Origin: Fremontodendron californicum
Lineage: Eukaryota; Streptophyta; Magnoliopsida; Malvales; Malvaceae
Length of the DNA: 64,000 nucleotides
Reading direction: 5' to 3'
Assembly: GCA_030761205.1 (NCBI GenBank)
Contig: JAULJL010000040.1
Location: 11,598,103-11,662,102, forward strand
Shown here: in pieces, positions 25,715-35,920 of the stretch
Layout: each line of letters opens with the position of its first letter
Position numbering within the stretch: the first letter of the stretch is position 1
The notes under the pieces: model-generated
Databases searched by the model: none
Told to the model about the DNA's origin: nothing
Seen by the model: only the letters and a program-made list of their open reading frames with translations
Program-made: the position numbers and the translations under genes

Positions 25715-28700
25715 TGTAGACACCTAATTTTGTCCGGACCACTAAAACAGGTATGTTTTCTTCCCAAATTGATGGTTCAAAATGTAAAAAGACTTTTTTC
25801 ATCCTGCAGGTGGTACTCTGAGACTTAGTCTAAGAAGGCGAGCATAAAAAGTCAAACTTGAAAAAGTCAACCCCAGAGAGTCAACCCCAAAAAGTCAACT
25901 ACTAAAAAAGTCAACCCACTTTCAAAATCGAGATTTGAAGTTAAATTGAAAATGGCAAAAGAATTTTGATAATCCGAGGTCTACATCGAAAGATATGGAG
26001 TTCGAAAGTTGGGTTACGGAGATTCAGTAGAAAGGAAACCCTAGTTCAAAAAATTTGGAGAAAAGTGCTTAAACGATCAAATTGGTCAAAATTGAAGGTT
26101 CCAAATGAAAGATAAGCACTGAATATGGGTAATGGAGAAGCTACTTAGAAGAAAAACTGAAAGGAAAGTCAATCCGGAAGAAAACCGAGGATTAGGGTTT
26201 TTGGTGGATTTCGGTGAAATTTGGAAGAATTACAGAAATGACCTGATTCGGTAAGACTAAAGCCCCTAATGGATGAGGAGTGATTAAAAAATGATAGCCC
26301 AAGGCTCAGTTTGAAGAAAATCAGAAAATCAGACTTGTTTTGAGCAAAACTGGGTTTCGAAGGCAAAAAGGCAAAATTGGAAATTTTGGGAAAAATAGCA
26401 AATGAACTCCAAAAATTCTGAAAAATTGCAGATCTCATTCTTAAATCATTTTGAAGAGATTGGCGAAAGAAAATCTTGATTCAGAGTTCGTTTGCAAAAT
26501 GGCCAAATCCCGAGTCCCCTATGTAGAAATTCAAGAAGATAAATCCCGAAAAAATAGCAAATGAACTGCAAAAATTCTGAAAATTTTGCAAATCTCATTT
26601 TAAAATAATTTGGAAGAGATTGGAGAAAGAAAATCTGGATTCGGAGTTCGTTTACAAAATGGCCAAATCCGGAGCCCCCTATGTAGTAATTCAAGGAGAT
26701 AAATCCCGAAAAAATACCAAATGAGTTCCAAAAATTATGAAAACTTTCAGATCATACTTTTAAATTATTTGGAAGAGATTTTTGAATAAAAATCTAGATT
26801 TGGAGCTCGTTTAAAAAATGGTAAAGTTTAGGAGCACAAAAAGGCAATTTTGGAAGAAAAAATCCAAATAAATAGCAAACGGACTCAGAAAATTTTGAAA
26901 ACCTCCAGAATTCAATTTTTTATTATTTTGAAAGTATTTAAAAAATAAAATTTGAATTTGGAGTCCATTTACTATTTATTTATGTTCGGGGGGCAAAAAG
27001 GTCATTTTACCCAAGAAACCAAAAAGGGCTTTTCTTTCCTTTTAAAAATTGAAGCATGGATTGGAAGAAGAGGGGTCAGCCGGCCAAGGCCAAAGGATGG
27101 GCAAATATTTTCTGATTTTCAATCAAAAGGCCAACAATGAAGAGGAAGGGAGTTATTTTTTATCAATCCTTTGCAAATAAGCCACATGGACTAATGCATG
27201 AAGAGGGAGAGTGTCAACATAGTGGGTTAAGATTCTTGAACAGCTGTAATTGTGGATAGCTGATGGCCTAATCTAAGAGTGATAATTTTATTTTTTAAAC
27301 ATCTTGGATCAATAGCCTTTGGATGAAAATTGGTTAAAGAAAAGATGACAACATCCTAGCAAGAGGGGGCCATTCGGTCACTACAAGGAAGGAGTCTCTC
27401 TCTTTCATTTTTCAGCTATTCACTCTCTATTCTCTCTTGTTTTTGGCTGATTTTTCTCTCAATTGTTGAAAGGCAAAAAGAAAAGTTTAGAAAAGAAAAG
27501 AAAGTTAGAAGAGAAAAAGCTTGCAATATAGCTTTTAGAGATTGCTTTAAGCACCATACTCTTGCACTTTCTTTGATTTTCCATTCTTGATTTGCTGTTT
27601 TCATTTGATATTTGGTGAGTTTCTTTTGATTTTACAATAAGTGTTTTTAAGCTTTCTTTTTAAGTTCTTCCTTCATGCTTTCTTAAAAGACTATGGAAAT
27701 CAATTTTTTTCTCTATTTTTTTCTAAGTGGCCAAATGGCCTAGTGTTTTTGCAGTTGCTGTTTTGCATTTTTATTTCATGTTATTTTTGATATTTAACAA
27801 GTTTTGATGCTTTAAATTTTCTTCTAATACATAAACATGAAGCTTGTTTTAATTTGGTTGCTTGCTTGTTACTATTTTTGAGTCTATTATCTTGTTATCA
27901 TGTTTATTTTACTTATCTTGCATTTTTGATTTTCTGTTTTCAAAATGTTTAAGTTTTTTTTATGTTTTACATTTTGTAATCCATGTGTTTGTGAAAATGC
28001 CTATTGGTTTTCATGCCTTTACTTTATATTTGTATTATTTGAGCATTATTCTTTAGCTATGCATGTAAGTATATCATGTGTTTGTGAAAATGCCATGCTC
28101 ATTTTAAGCATGAGACCATTCGGCCACCCTCATGTTGTATGCTTTGTGTGTGTATTTTTCTTATGTTAGTTGATAGGTTTGCATTTTCATGATATTTGGT
28201 TGTGTATTTTGTTTAAGCATGCCATATGTTTGGGATATTGCCATGCATTCTTTAGGTTTAGGATTGTTTTGCTTTGCCATGCATATTCATGCATTTTAGA
28301 CCTAAGTTGCATTAAATGCCATGTAAGTTCATTTAGGTCTAGGTCATTTTATTGATGCCATGCATTTTTCATGTCATTTAGGTTTTAAATCATGCATTTC
28401 ATGCATCATATTTGCTGTATTTTCATGCATTTCATGTCCTTGCCACTTGATTTATGACTTAGACCAATCAATAGTTCAAAGTCATGCTCAGTTTGAGCAT
28501 ACTTGTGGAAAATTAAAGAGTTGTCAAATTGATTATTCTACCTTTGTGATTTTGTTTACTTAGCCATTTTTTTGTCTAACTTTTCAAAAGTGTTAGCTAC
28601 TATTTGTGAGTCCTTAGGAGAGTCTCTAACATTTTTACTTTGATTATTAAATGATTTTATCAAAGTCAAAAAAATGTGTTTTGGCAAAACAATTTTTTCA

Positions 28701-30569
28701 CCCAGTACTCGTACTTTCCTGATTTTTCTGGGTAGTCATCTTTAATAAAAAAATTAAGCCGATTTTTTCCCGTGTCGTTTTACATGTCCTGAGTCTCCAG
28801 TATTTTTTTTTAATTTTTTTAAATTTTTAAAAATAGGGTAAAAAATCGTGCTTTAAAACTAGACAGTAGAGGCAGAATTGAATTTGAAGGAAAATCATTT
28901 TTCTGTTTTGGTTAAGTTATTTAGAGGGGGCTAATTAGGAAGTTTAGCTATTGACTTAGGGTAGTTTCTAAGCCTTTTTAAACCCTAAAAATGATTTTTT
29001 AAGTCTCGGGTTAAGGGTGGTCAAGTCCGGGATTTTAAACTTAGGAAATTAGAGCCTTTTAAAAATGGTTTAGCTAAGTTTTTATTTTTTAATCTAAGCT
29101 TTTCAAAATTGTTTTCAAACAATCACAAAGTATTTTCGTTTTAGAATATTTAATTTGATATATTTTCCTAAGATATCCGGATATCTTTTTAGATATACGG
29201 ATTTTCTTAATTAAAGGAAAAAAAAACATTCTCATGCATTGCATTTTCCATATTCATTCATACTATATAATATGTGATTTTTGCTATGATAATTTCCATG
29301 GTGTTGTTATTATTTATTATTTAAATTTTTGATATTATATTAATTGTTATATGATTTTGAATATTTCATGATATCCTATGCTTTTTATTTAGTTATTTTT
29401 GTCATATTATTTAGCATATACTATGTTCATGCTTTATTTTCATGCATATTATATGATAGCATTATTTTATGTTTCATTTCATTTAGATTATATGCCATAT
29501 CATTTATATTTGCCATGTCATTTAAATTATTTCATTTCATATAAAATATGTCATGTGACTTAGGTAATTTCATTTCATATAGAATATATTATGTTACCTA
29601 GGCTATTTCATTTCATTTAGAATATATTATGTAAATAGGATACTTCATTTCATTTAGAATATATCATGTGACTTAGGATATTTTATTTCATATAAAATAT
29701 ATTATGTTACCTAGGTCATTTCATTTCATTTAGCATATATCATATGACTTAGGATATTTCATTTTATTTAGAATATGCTATGACATTTAAATTATATCAT
29801 ACCATTTAAGTTGCATTATATTATCTAGATTTTGTTATGTCATTTTATTTATGTCACACATATTCATATATATTTTTTAAAAATATTTTGAAAAAGATAA
29901 TTGTTTTCAATAAAATAATGATATTCCCGAGTTAAAATAATTCATGAGTTCTCTGCCGGGTTTGCTGGGGAGGATATCATCAATTATCATTAATAACGGA
30001 ATATCTTCTTTAAAACGAGAATGATTCAGAAAGTTTTTTTCAAACTAATAAAATTTTTTATATTTTGCCACGTTTGTTGGGGAATATAGGAAAATTTTGA
30101 ATTTATAAATTTCGGATCATTTTCAATTAAAAATGGAATTATTTTTCTTTAAATTGGGAATTAATTTGAAATACTAAATTAAAAATCGACTTTTTACCGA
30201 GACTTGAGATAACACATGATTAATAAGGTACCGTTTCATACGGGCGTTGTGGGAGTGTAATCCTTCCCCACACGTAATCGAGTCTCGAACCCGATTCTTT
30301 GATTTTCTCTGGTTTAAAACACAGACTTGAATTTGGCTTTAAAAATGTTTTAACTAATTTTAAAATATTTTATAAAACAGGTTTTAATAGGTGACCGATC
30401 ACACCTAACTAAAAAAGATTGGTGGCGACTCCATGTCTTTTTCAATGTCATTTTCAAAACCTTCATTTTTCAAGAGGAATTAAGTCAACTTTTTCTCTGT
30501 TTTTTTTAATGTCACGCTTAACGAATATAAAGTCTTGCGATGAGACTTGTTATTTTTTAGGTTGCGACA
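25715..30569 (+). repeat. 3' LTR of the Ogre-like element
   Basis: 4855 bp, collinear with the 5' LTR at an offset of about 13,715 bp with scattered substitutions and small indels that cancel. Contains the matching 160-bp units (26395-26885) and 40-bp minisatellite (29530-29790). Confidence 0.93.
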
Positions 30570-30574
30570 GTGTT

Positions 30575-31294
30575 GTTTGATGATCGAGGCAATGGTTGAT
30601 TTTACACAACTCTCGATGAAAGTCCTAAAATCAAGGATACGTTTTAGTGGACAATAATTTATTTTACTCAAATAATGAAATTATCGAAATATTATTAACT
30701 TACGTGTTTTGAAGAATTGACAGTCGAAACCTGTCATCCGGATTACTCGGTGTCGGTAATCTTTTCGTTCGACCTCTGCCTCGTTTCCTCTGCTTAGTGA
30801 CAGTACCGATAGACGGCGTAGGATGTGATGCAGGTACCTTTTTCTGCTGCCCCGTGCCATCATCCACGAAATACGTTGTTGCTGGCTCATTAAGTAAATA
30901 TTGTGAAATTTCATCAGCGGTGAAGTAGACGCATGTAATGCGAGATCTGCCTGAGTCGTCGGAATAAGTGTCGGCCGTGGTAGTGGAGCGGGAGCCGATA
31001 TAGACGGAGCAACTGTGGATGGTGCCACTGTAGAGGGAGGCAATCTAGACGGATCCAGTATAGACGGAGGTAGTGCAGAGGGATGCAGGGGCGATGGAGG
31101 TCTGCAGATGGAGTATGTGGCAATGGAGCCGAATAAGGCGGCAACTGGCTCTGTGGAGGTCGTAAAGAGGGAGAAGACACAGGTGGCAACTCTGGTGTAG
31201 CATGCCCCGAGGACAATCCTCCAGATGGTCGAAAAGCATCCCACATAAAACTCCGTTTCTTCTTTACATTAGTTTTACGCCATCCTCCTTGCAT
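30575..31294 (-). pseudogene. Second CACTA gene, 5' part (proline-rich), frameshifted
   Basis: Starts at an ATG at 31294 (MQGGWRKTNVKKKRSF) and becomes proline/serine-rich. It needs at least two frame changes to reach DEISQYLLNEPATTYFVDD and KRGRGRTKRLPTPSNPDD, ending at a donor (CAC/GTAAGT) at 30704. The next exon (SCVKSTIASIIKQH) runs into the Ogre-like element at 30575 and resumes at 11999. It is the tnpA-like partner gene found beside TNP2 in plant CACTA elements. Confidence 0.65.
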
Positions 31295-31416
31295 TTTATC
31301 TGTAAAATAAAAAATATTAAATTTATTAGTAAATATATATATATATTGCATACACATATAGAATATATTATTTGACAGATAATGCAATTACAAAATGATT
31401 AAATAATATTAACTTT

Positions 31417-32687
31417 CTAATCATCATCATTCTTGTCGTTCTCATCAACATCATTGGCATCGCTGTCATCATAATCTTCTTCTTCTTTTTCTTTTTCTTT
31501 TTCTTCTTCTTCTTCTTCTTTATTCGTTCTCTGAATATTAATGTTTACTTCTTCGAAATCACCATGAACCAAAAGTTGAGGATTGTCAAGATCTTCTGAA
31601 TATGTTACAATGTGAGAGTAGGCACATCCATTTGTTCATAAACCCCTTCGTTTAGATCAATTATTTCTCGTGCACGAGATCCAATGTCAAATCTACTCAT
31701 AGCCTTTGTTTTGAACACAGCCCACCAATCTCGACGTTCTCTTCTATTCGATCGATAAGAACTGTAATACACTTGTTGACATTGATAAGCTAAAACAAAA
31801 TGTTCATTACTAGCAAGTATTGACCTATACTTTATTTCAACAAGCCCATTATGAGGATCTACCCGAATTTCTTTATCCGTATCAAACCATCAACATTTAA
31901 AAAGTACGACCAGGTTTCCCACACCAAAATATTCTAACTCCACAATGTCTAACAATATTCCATCTAAGTGAACCGAGTCGTTACAAAACAACATGCAATT
32001 GTTGTTGCATGCATGTATCTTCTAATAGTGAAGTCCAAATTTGGCCATCTTTTTCTTCATTCGGTAAAAATTATCAAGTAAATTATCACTTTCTGGCAAC
32101 ATCCCTTCTATCACAATCATCAAACGATTGAAACACGATTCACTCATGTTAAATTCAGACTTCACATTTAACAGTTGTGACACAGCAGATAAAGTTGTGT
32201 GTTTTTTACATCTTAACCACAACGGTTCATCTGCTTGGTTCAACAATGAATAAAATTTTCTTGAACTTAAATTCGGTTGATCATCTTGAACCATTGTCTC
32301 ATCAACATTGTAATTACCACCTAAATTCAAATTCGGGTCATCCATAACCATTCTGGCATAAGGATTATCTCTTTCAACATCACTTCTCGTCTCGACTTTA
32401 TCATTATGCATTCTTGATGAATGACCTTGATGACTTTCACCATGTACATCCCAAATATAGTAATTCTCCTTAAACCCTCTATAATACAAGTGTTTACGCA
32501 CATCATCAATTTCTGCAAACCGGTTATTCTGACACTTCACAAAAGTGCATCTAATTATATTATCCTTTACGTACTCGTTGTGAGCATATGCAAAACCTAA
32601 GAATTCTTCAACTCCATTCAAATACTCATTACTAATATATTGAGAGTCATCCAACCGCTTATACATCCAAGATTTATCGTGCTCCAT
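31417..32687 (-). pseudogene. CACTA transposase remnant lacking the TNP2 core
   Basis: Reading leftwards from the ATG at 32687: the transposase-associated domain (DKSWMYKRL, GVEEFLGFAYAHNEY, IIRCTFVKCQNNRF, DVRKHLYYRGFKENYYIWDVHGE), then LLNVKSEFNMSESCFNRL and KKMAKFGLHY, where a stop interrupts at 32022. Past that stop the frame continues (KIHACNNNCMLFCND) and then jumps to a DUF4216-type C-terminus (GVGNLVVLFKC, stop, WFDTDKEIRVDP, HFVLAYQCQQVYY). A GAA-repeat-encoded acidic tail in a shifted frame ends at 31417. The whole catalytic TNP2 region between about 31960 and 31980 is deleted, so the product could not catalyse transposition. Confidence 0.85.
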
Positions 32688-32789
32688 TCTCTAAGCCTAA
32701 GTAAACTACCAACAAAACAATAACACAATAACACAAGAATCAAAATAATGCAATAAAATAACTATCACAACCACATAATACACACAAAA

Positions 32790-33620
32790 CAATGACGAAA
32801 AATTATCAATTAATTTTATTTAATATATGTAAGAATAATAAATTAATATTTTTAATATTAAAATAATGTTTACTAATAAAAAAAATTTATTTAATTTAAA
32901 ATTTTATGTTTATTACTATATATCATAAATAAAGTTTTATTTATTCTCCTACACAATTAACAATTTTCCTACACAATTAATTTAAAAATATTAATAATTG
33001 TCACTTGCCTAAAATACTCTTCCTTTAATAACATAATTTTATATATTTTTTAATTTAATACTTTATAATTACAAATAAACTATTATTATTATTGAATTTA
33101 AATTTTTATGTTTATTAGTATATATTATAAATGAAGTTTTATTTATTAAAACACATTAACAGTTTTCCTACACAATTAACAATTTTCCTGCACAATTAAT
33201 TTAAAAATATTAATAATTTTCATTTGCCTAAAATACTATTTTTTACTATTACAATTTTATATATTTTTTAATATTATAATTACAAATAAACTATTATTAT
33301 TATTTAATTTAAATTTTTATGTTTATTAGCTTATATTATAAATAAAGTTTTATTTATTTTCCTATACAATGTCTTTGAATATATTAATAATTTTCACTTG
33401 CCTAAAATAATATTTTTTTTACTATTACAATTTTATATATATTTTAATATTATCTTTTTAAATTATAATTACAAATAAACTATTATTATTATTTAATTTA
33501 AATTTTAATATTTATTAGTATATTATAAATAAAATTTTATTTATTATAACACATTAACAAATTTTTTACACAATTAATAATTTTTCTACAGAATTAAATA
33601 AATATATTAAATTTCCAACA
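32790..33620. repeat. AT-rich tandem repeat in the CACTA element
   Basis: About four degenerate units of roughly 190-210 bp share TTCACTTGCCTAAAATA, TACAAATAAACTATTATTATT and TTTTCCTACACAATTAA. They lie between the transposase start and the GC-rich subterminal block. Confidence 0.7.
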
Positions 33621-33869
33621 ATATATTTCCAACAAATAAACAATATATTAAACCCTAAACAATTATGTTTTTAACACATATTAAATTTTCAACAACATAC
33701 ACGTTAACAATAAATTATGTAACAATATACAAATAATTCTCAACAGTATACACATTAACAATATACAAAAAAATTTCAATAATATACACATTAACAATTT
33801 CATCAGAAAATTTGTTATAAAACAACATTAAAAATCAAATAACAATCTCAAATCATAGAGAAAAGACAA

Positions 33870-34340
33870 CTCATACCCAGGTGCGGTGGTCGGAAACCTT
33901 AGCTGGTGGTGCACGTAGGCAGCGATGACGATGGCTCGCGGGGACGGTCGGACTAAATACCGTAAACTTAAAAATGAAACGAACAATTTCATCAAAAATT
34001 TTGTTATGAAACAACATAAAAAATCAATTAACAATCTTCAAATCATAGAGAAAACACAACTCATACCCAGGCGTGGTGGTCGGACGCCTTAGCTGGTGGC
34101 GCGAGGAGGCAGCAACGACTGTGGCTCGCAGAGGACGGTCTGATTGAAAACCTTAACTCAAAAAATGAAAAGAACAATATCATCAAACAATATAAAAAAG
34201 CAAATAACGAAAATAAAAGAAAAGAGAAGAGAGAACTCAGAAACAGATGCGATGGTCGGACGACAACGACAGTGGCAGCGACGGTGGTGGTTCGCGAGGG
34301 ACGGTCGGATGGCCACGGCGTTGGGGTCGGACAGCAGGGG
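33870..34340. repeat. GC-rich direct repeat in the CACTA subterminal region
   Basis: Segments near 33872-33957 and 34052-34142 share CTCATACCCAGG, GTGGTCGGA, TTAGCTGGTGG and GGACGGTCGGA-type blocks, with a third diverged unit at about 34240-34330; the period is about 180 bp. Arg-rich or Ser-rich open frames over this block are composition artefacts. Confidence 0.65.
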
Positions 34341-34419
34341 ACGTCGGACAGACTAAAAACCAAAAGAGGGAAAGAGAGAAAAGGAATCGAAGAGAAAATG
34401 GGAAGAAGAAGTCTCGGGC

Positions 34420-35149
34420 ATTTAGTTATACCCGAGACTTTCACCGACGGAATAGGGTTATTACCGAAGAAAATTTCGTCGGTAATACTTTTGGCGGGTT
34501 TTCAAATTTCACCCGTCGATAATAACGTATTACCGACGGAATTTTGGTCGGTATTAGGATTTTTCGTCGGTGAGCTTTCACCGACAGAAAAAACTTTCAC
34601 CAACAGAATTTAAGTATTAGCGACAGAAATTTCGTTTCATTTTAAAACCCTTAATTAATTTTTTAATAAATTTGCATTTATTACATATAAAAAAACCGTG
34701 AAAAACTATTACCGACGGATATTCCGTCAGTAATAAGTCAATTTCGTCGGTAAATAAAGTGAACGGTCAAAAAGTATTACCGACGAAATTGATTTATTAC
34801 CGATGGATATTAATAATTTATTATTATTTAATAATTTCAAAAATCGTGTATTATTTTCACTGACGAAAATTTGGTCGATAATACTGGTAATTCTGTCGGT
34901 GAAAATTTGGCGAGAATCTAGGTCGTTCGCGCCAAACTTTTACCGACGGAATGAATCTGTCGCTAATATTCCGTCGGTAGTATTCTTTTTCCGTCGAAAA
35001 TACTGAAAAATTTCGTCGATAATAGGTAAATACATTACCGATGGAATTCCGTCGGTATAATCAAAATTCGGTCGCTGAAGAATTGTTTTACCGATAGAAA
35101 GATTCCATCAGTGATGTTTTCGTCGGTAAATCGACGTGCTCTTGTAGTG
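34420..35149. repeat. CACTA subterminal repeat array, right end
   Basis: More than fifteen direct or inverted copies of a TTACCGACGGAAT-type motif in about 730 bp; the same motif appears four to five times in the left subterminal region (11330-11430). In CACTA elements such motifs bind the TNPA-like protein. Confidence 0.88.
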
Positions 35150-35370
35150 TTTTGAGGTCAAAAGTTATGTTTCATCACAGACTCAATGCTAAATGGATAA
35201 TTTTTTTTTTTTTGACTTTTGTGGTTTAAATTATGATTTGGCAACTCAAATAAAAAATAAAAAAAAATGAAAAATTTGAATTTAAAAACTAACTTTTGGA
35301 TAAAATAATTTTATTATTCTAACATCTTTGAATTTTTATTATTTTAAATATATATTTTAAATATTTTAAT
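35150..35370 (+). mobile_element. MITE family C, right piece, interrupted by the CACTA element
   Basis: TTTTGAGGTCAAAAG, CTCAATGCTAAATGG and TTTTGGATAAAATAATTTTA are collinear with 3250-3430 of the uninterrupted copy. The far terminus is eroded. Confidence 0.75.
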
Positions 35371-35781
35371 TTTTCATGCCAAACAAAAATACTTTTTCAA
35401 ATCCAATAAACTTTTCTTCAACAAAAACAAAATCTTCTTTTTCTCTTAATCAACCCTCCAACAAATTAGTCATCGAAAGCTTTACAGCTTGAAACATTAT
35501 TATTATTTCATCCCACCATCAATAAAATTTCAAAATTACACAAATGAATTAACAAAATAACAAATATCCCTTAAAATATATTAAAAAATATTAATTAAAA
35601 AATTTTCAATGTTATTATATCAAAATCGAAATCAATTTCTTGGGACGTTAATAAAATCTTTCAATCTGTTTCTTTTGTCGGTTCGTCTATTTTCTGTCTC
35701 TTTTTTTCTTTACCGCAGAACATTTGTCGGAAGCCAATGAACCATAAAATAAAATAAAAAAAAAACTTTCTTTCTTTTCCC

Positions 35782-35920
35782 TATAAATCTCCTAAATCTT
35801 CTCTTTCTCTCTTCTTCAATCTTTCTCTCACTCACTCAAAACAAGTGAAGGAGAAAAAAAGAAAAGAAAAAGAAGAACGTTTTTAGAATAGGCTCTCTGG
35901 TTTTTGAAAGCTGAGGAAAC
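35782..35920 (+). promoter_or_regulatory. TATA box and pyrimidine-rich 5' leader
   Basis: CTATAAAT at about 35782 lies roughly 140 bp before the ATG. It is followed by a run of CTTCTCTTTCTCTC type, common in plant core promoters and leaders, then a purine-rich stretch. It marks the probable transcription start of the myristoylated-protein gene. Upstream (35370-35780) is AT-rich and next to the MITE/CACTA boundary, so little ancestral promoter may lie beyond it. Confidence 0.5.

Larger units (their letters stand above)
12000..30569 (+). mobile_element. 18.57-kb Tat/Ogre-type LTR element with gag remnants and no pol
   Basis: Two LTRs of 4855 bp each (12000-16854 and 25715-30569) begin TGTAGACACC and end GTTGCGACA. 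The 5-bp TSD GTGTT is perfect at 11995-11999 and 30570-30574. An 18-nt primer site (TGGCGACTCCACTGGGGA, 16858-16875) follows the left LTR, and a purine-rich AAAGAAGG lies just before the right LTR. LTR ends, primer-site type and huge LTRs match the Tat/Ogre branch of Ty3/Gypsy. The 8.86-kb interior has two degenerate gag segments and no recognisable protease, RT, RNase H or integrase in any frame. This resembles the class called TR-GAG (terminal-repeat elements keeping only gag). The LTRs differ at roughly 20 positions in their first 330 bases by eye, so it is clearly older than the Copia. Confidence 0.93.
11311..35149 (-). mobile_element. CACTA (En/Spm) DNA transposon, split by the Ogre-like element
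   Basis: The right end is CTCTTGTAGTG, the inverse of the canonical CACTACAAGAG. The left end reads CATTATAAGAG, two substitutions away. A 3-bp TSD TTT lies at 11308-11310 and 35150-35152. Both subterminal regions are dense in TTACCGACGGAAT/CCGTCGGTAA motifs, typical CACTA transposase-binding repeats. Without the inserted LTR element and one TSD copy it is about 5.26 kb. It carries, on the minus strand, a broken transposase and a second gene. Removing it restores a MITE sequence matching the paralogue at 3239-3262, which independently confirms both boundaries. Confidence 0.92.

Noticed and set aside
30681..31387. Proline-rich minus frames as a free-standing host gene
   Set aside because: Their position beside the transposase and the KRGRGRTKRLPTP segment mark them as the second CACTA gene, with frameshifts.
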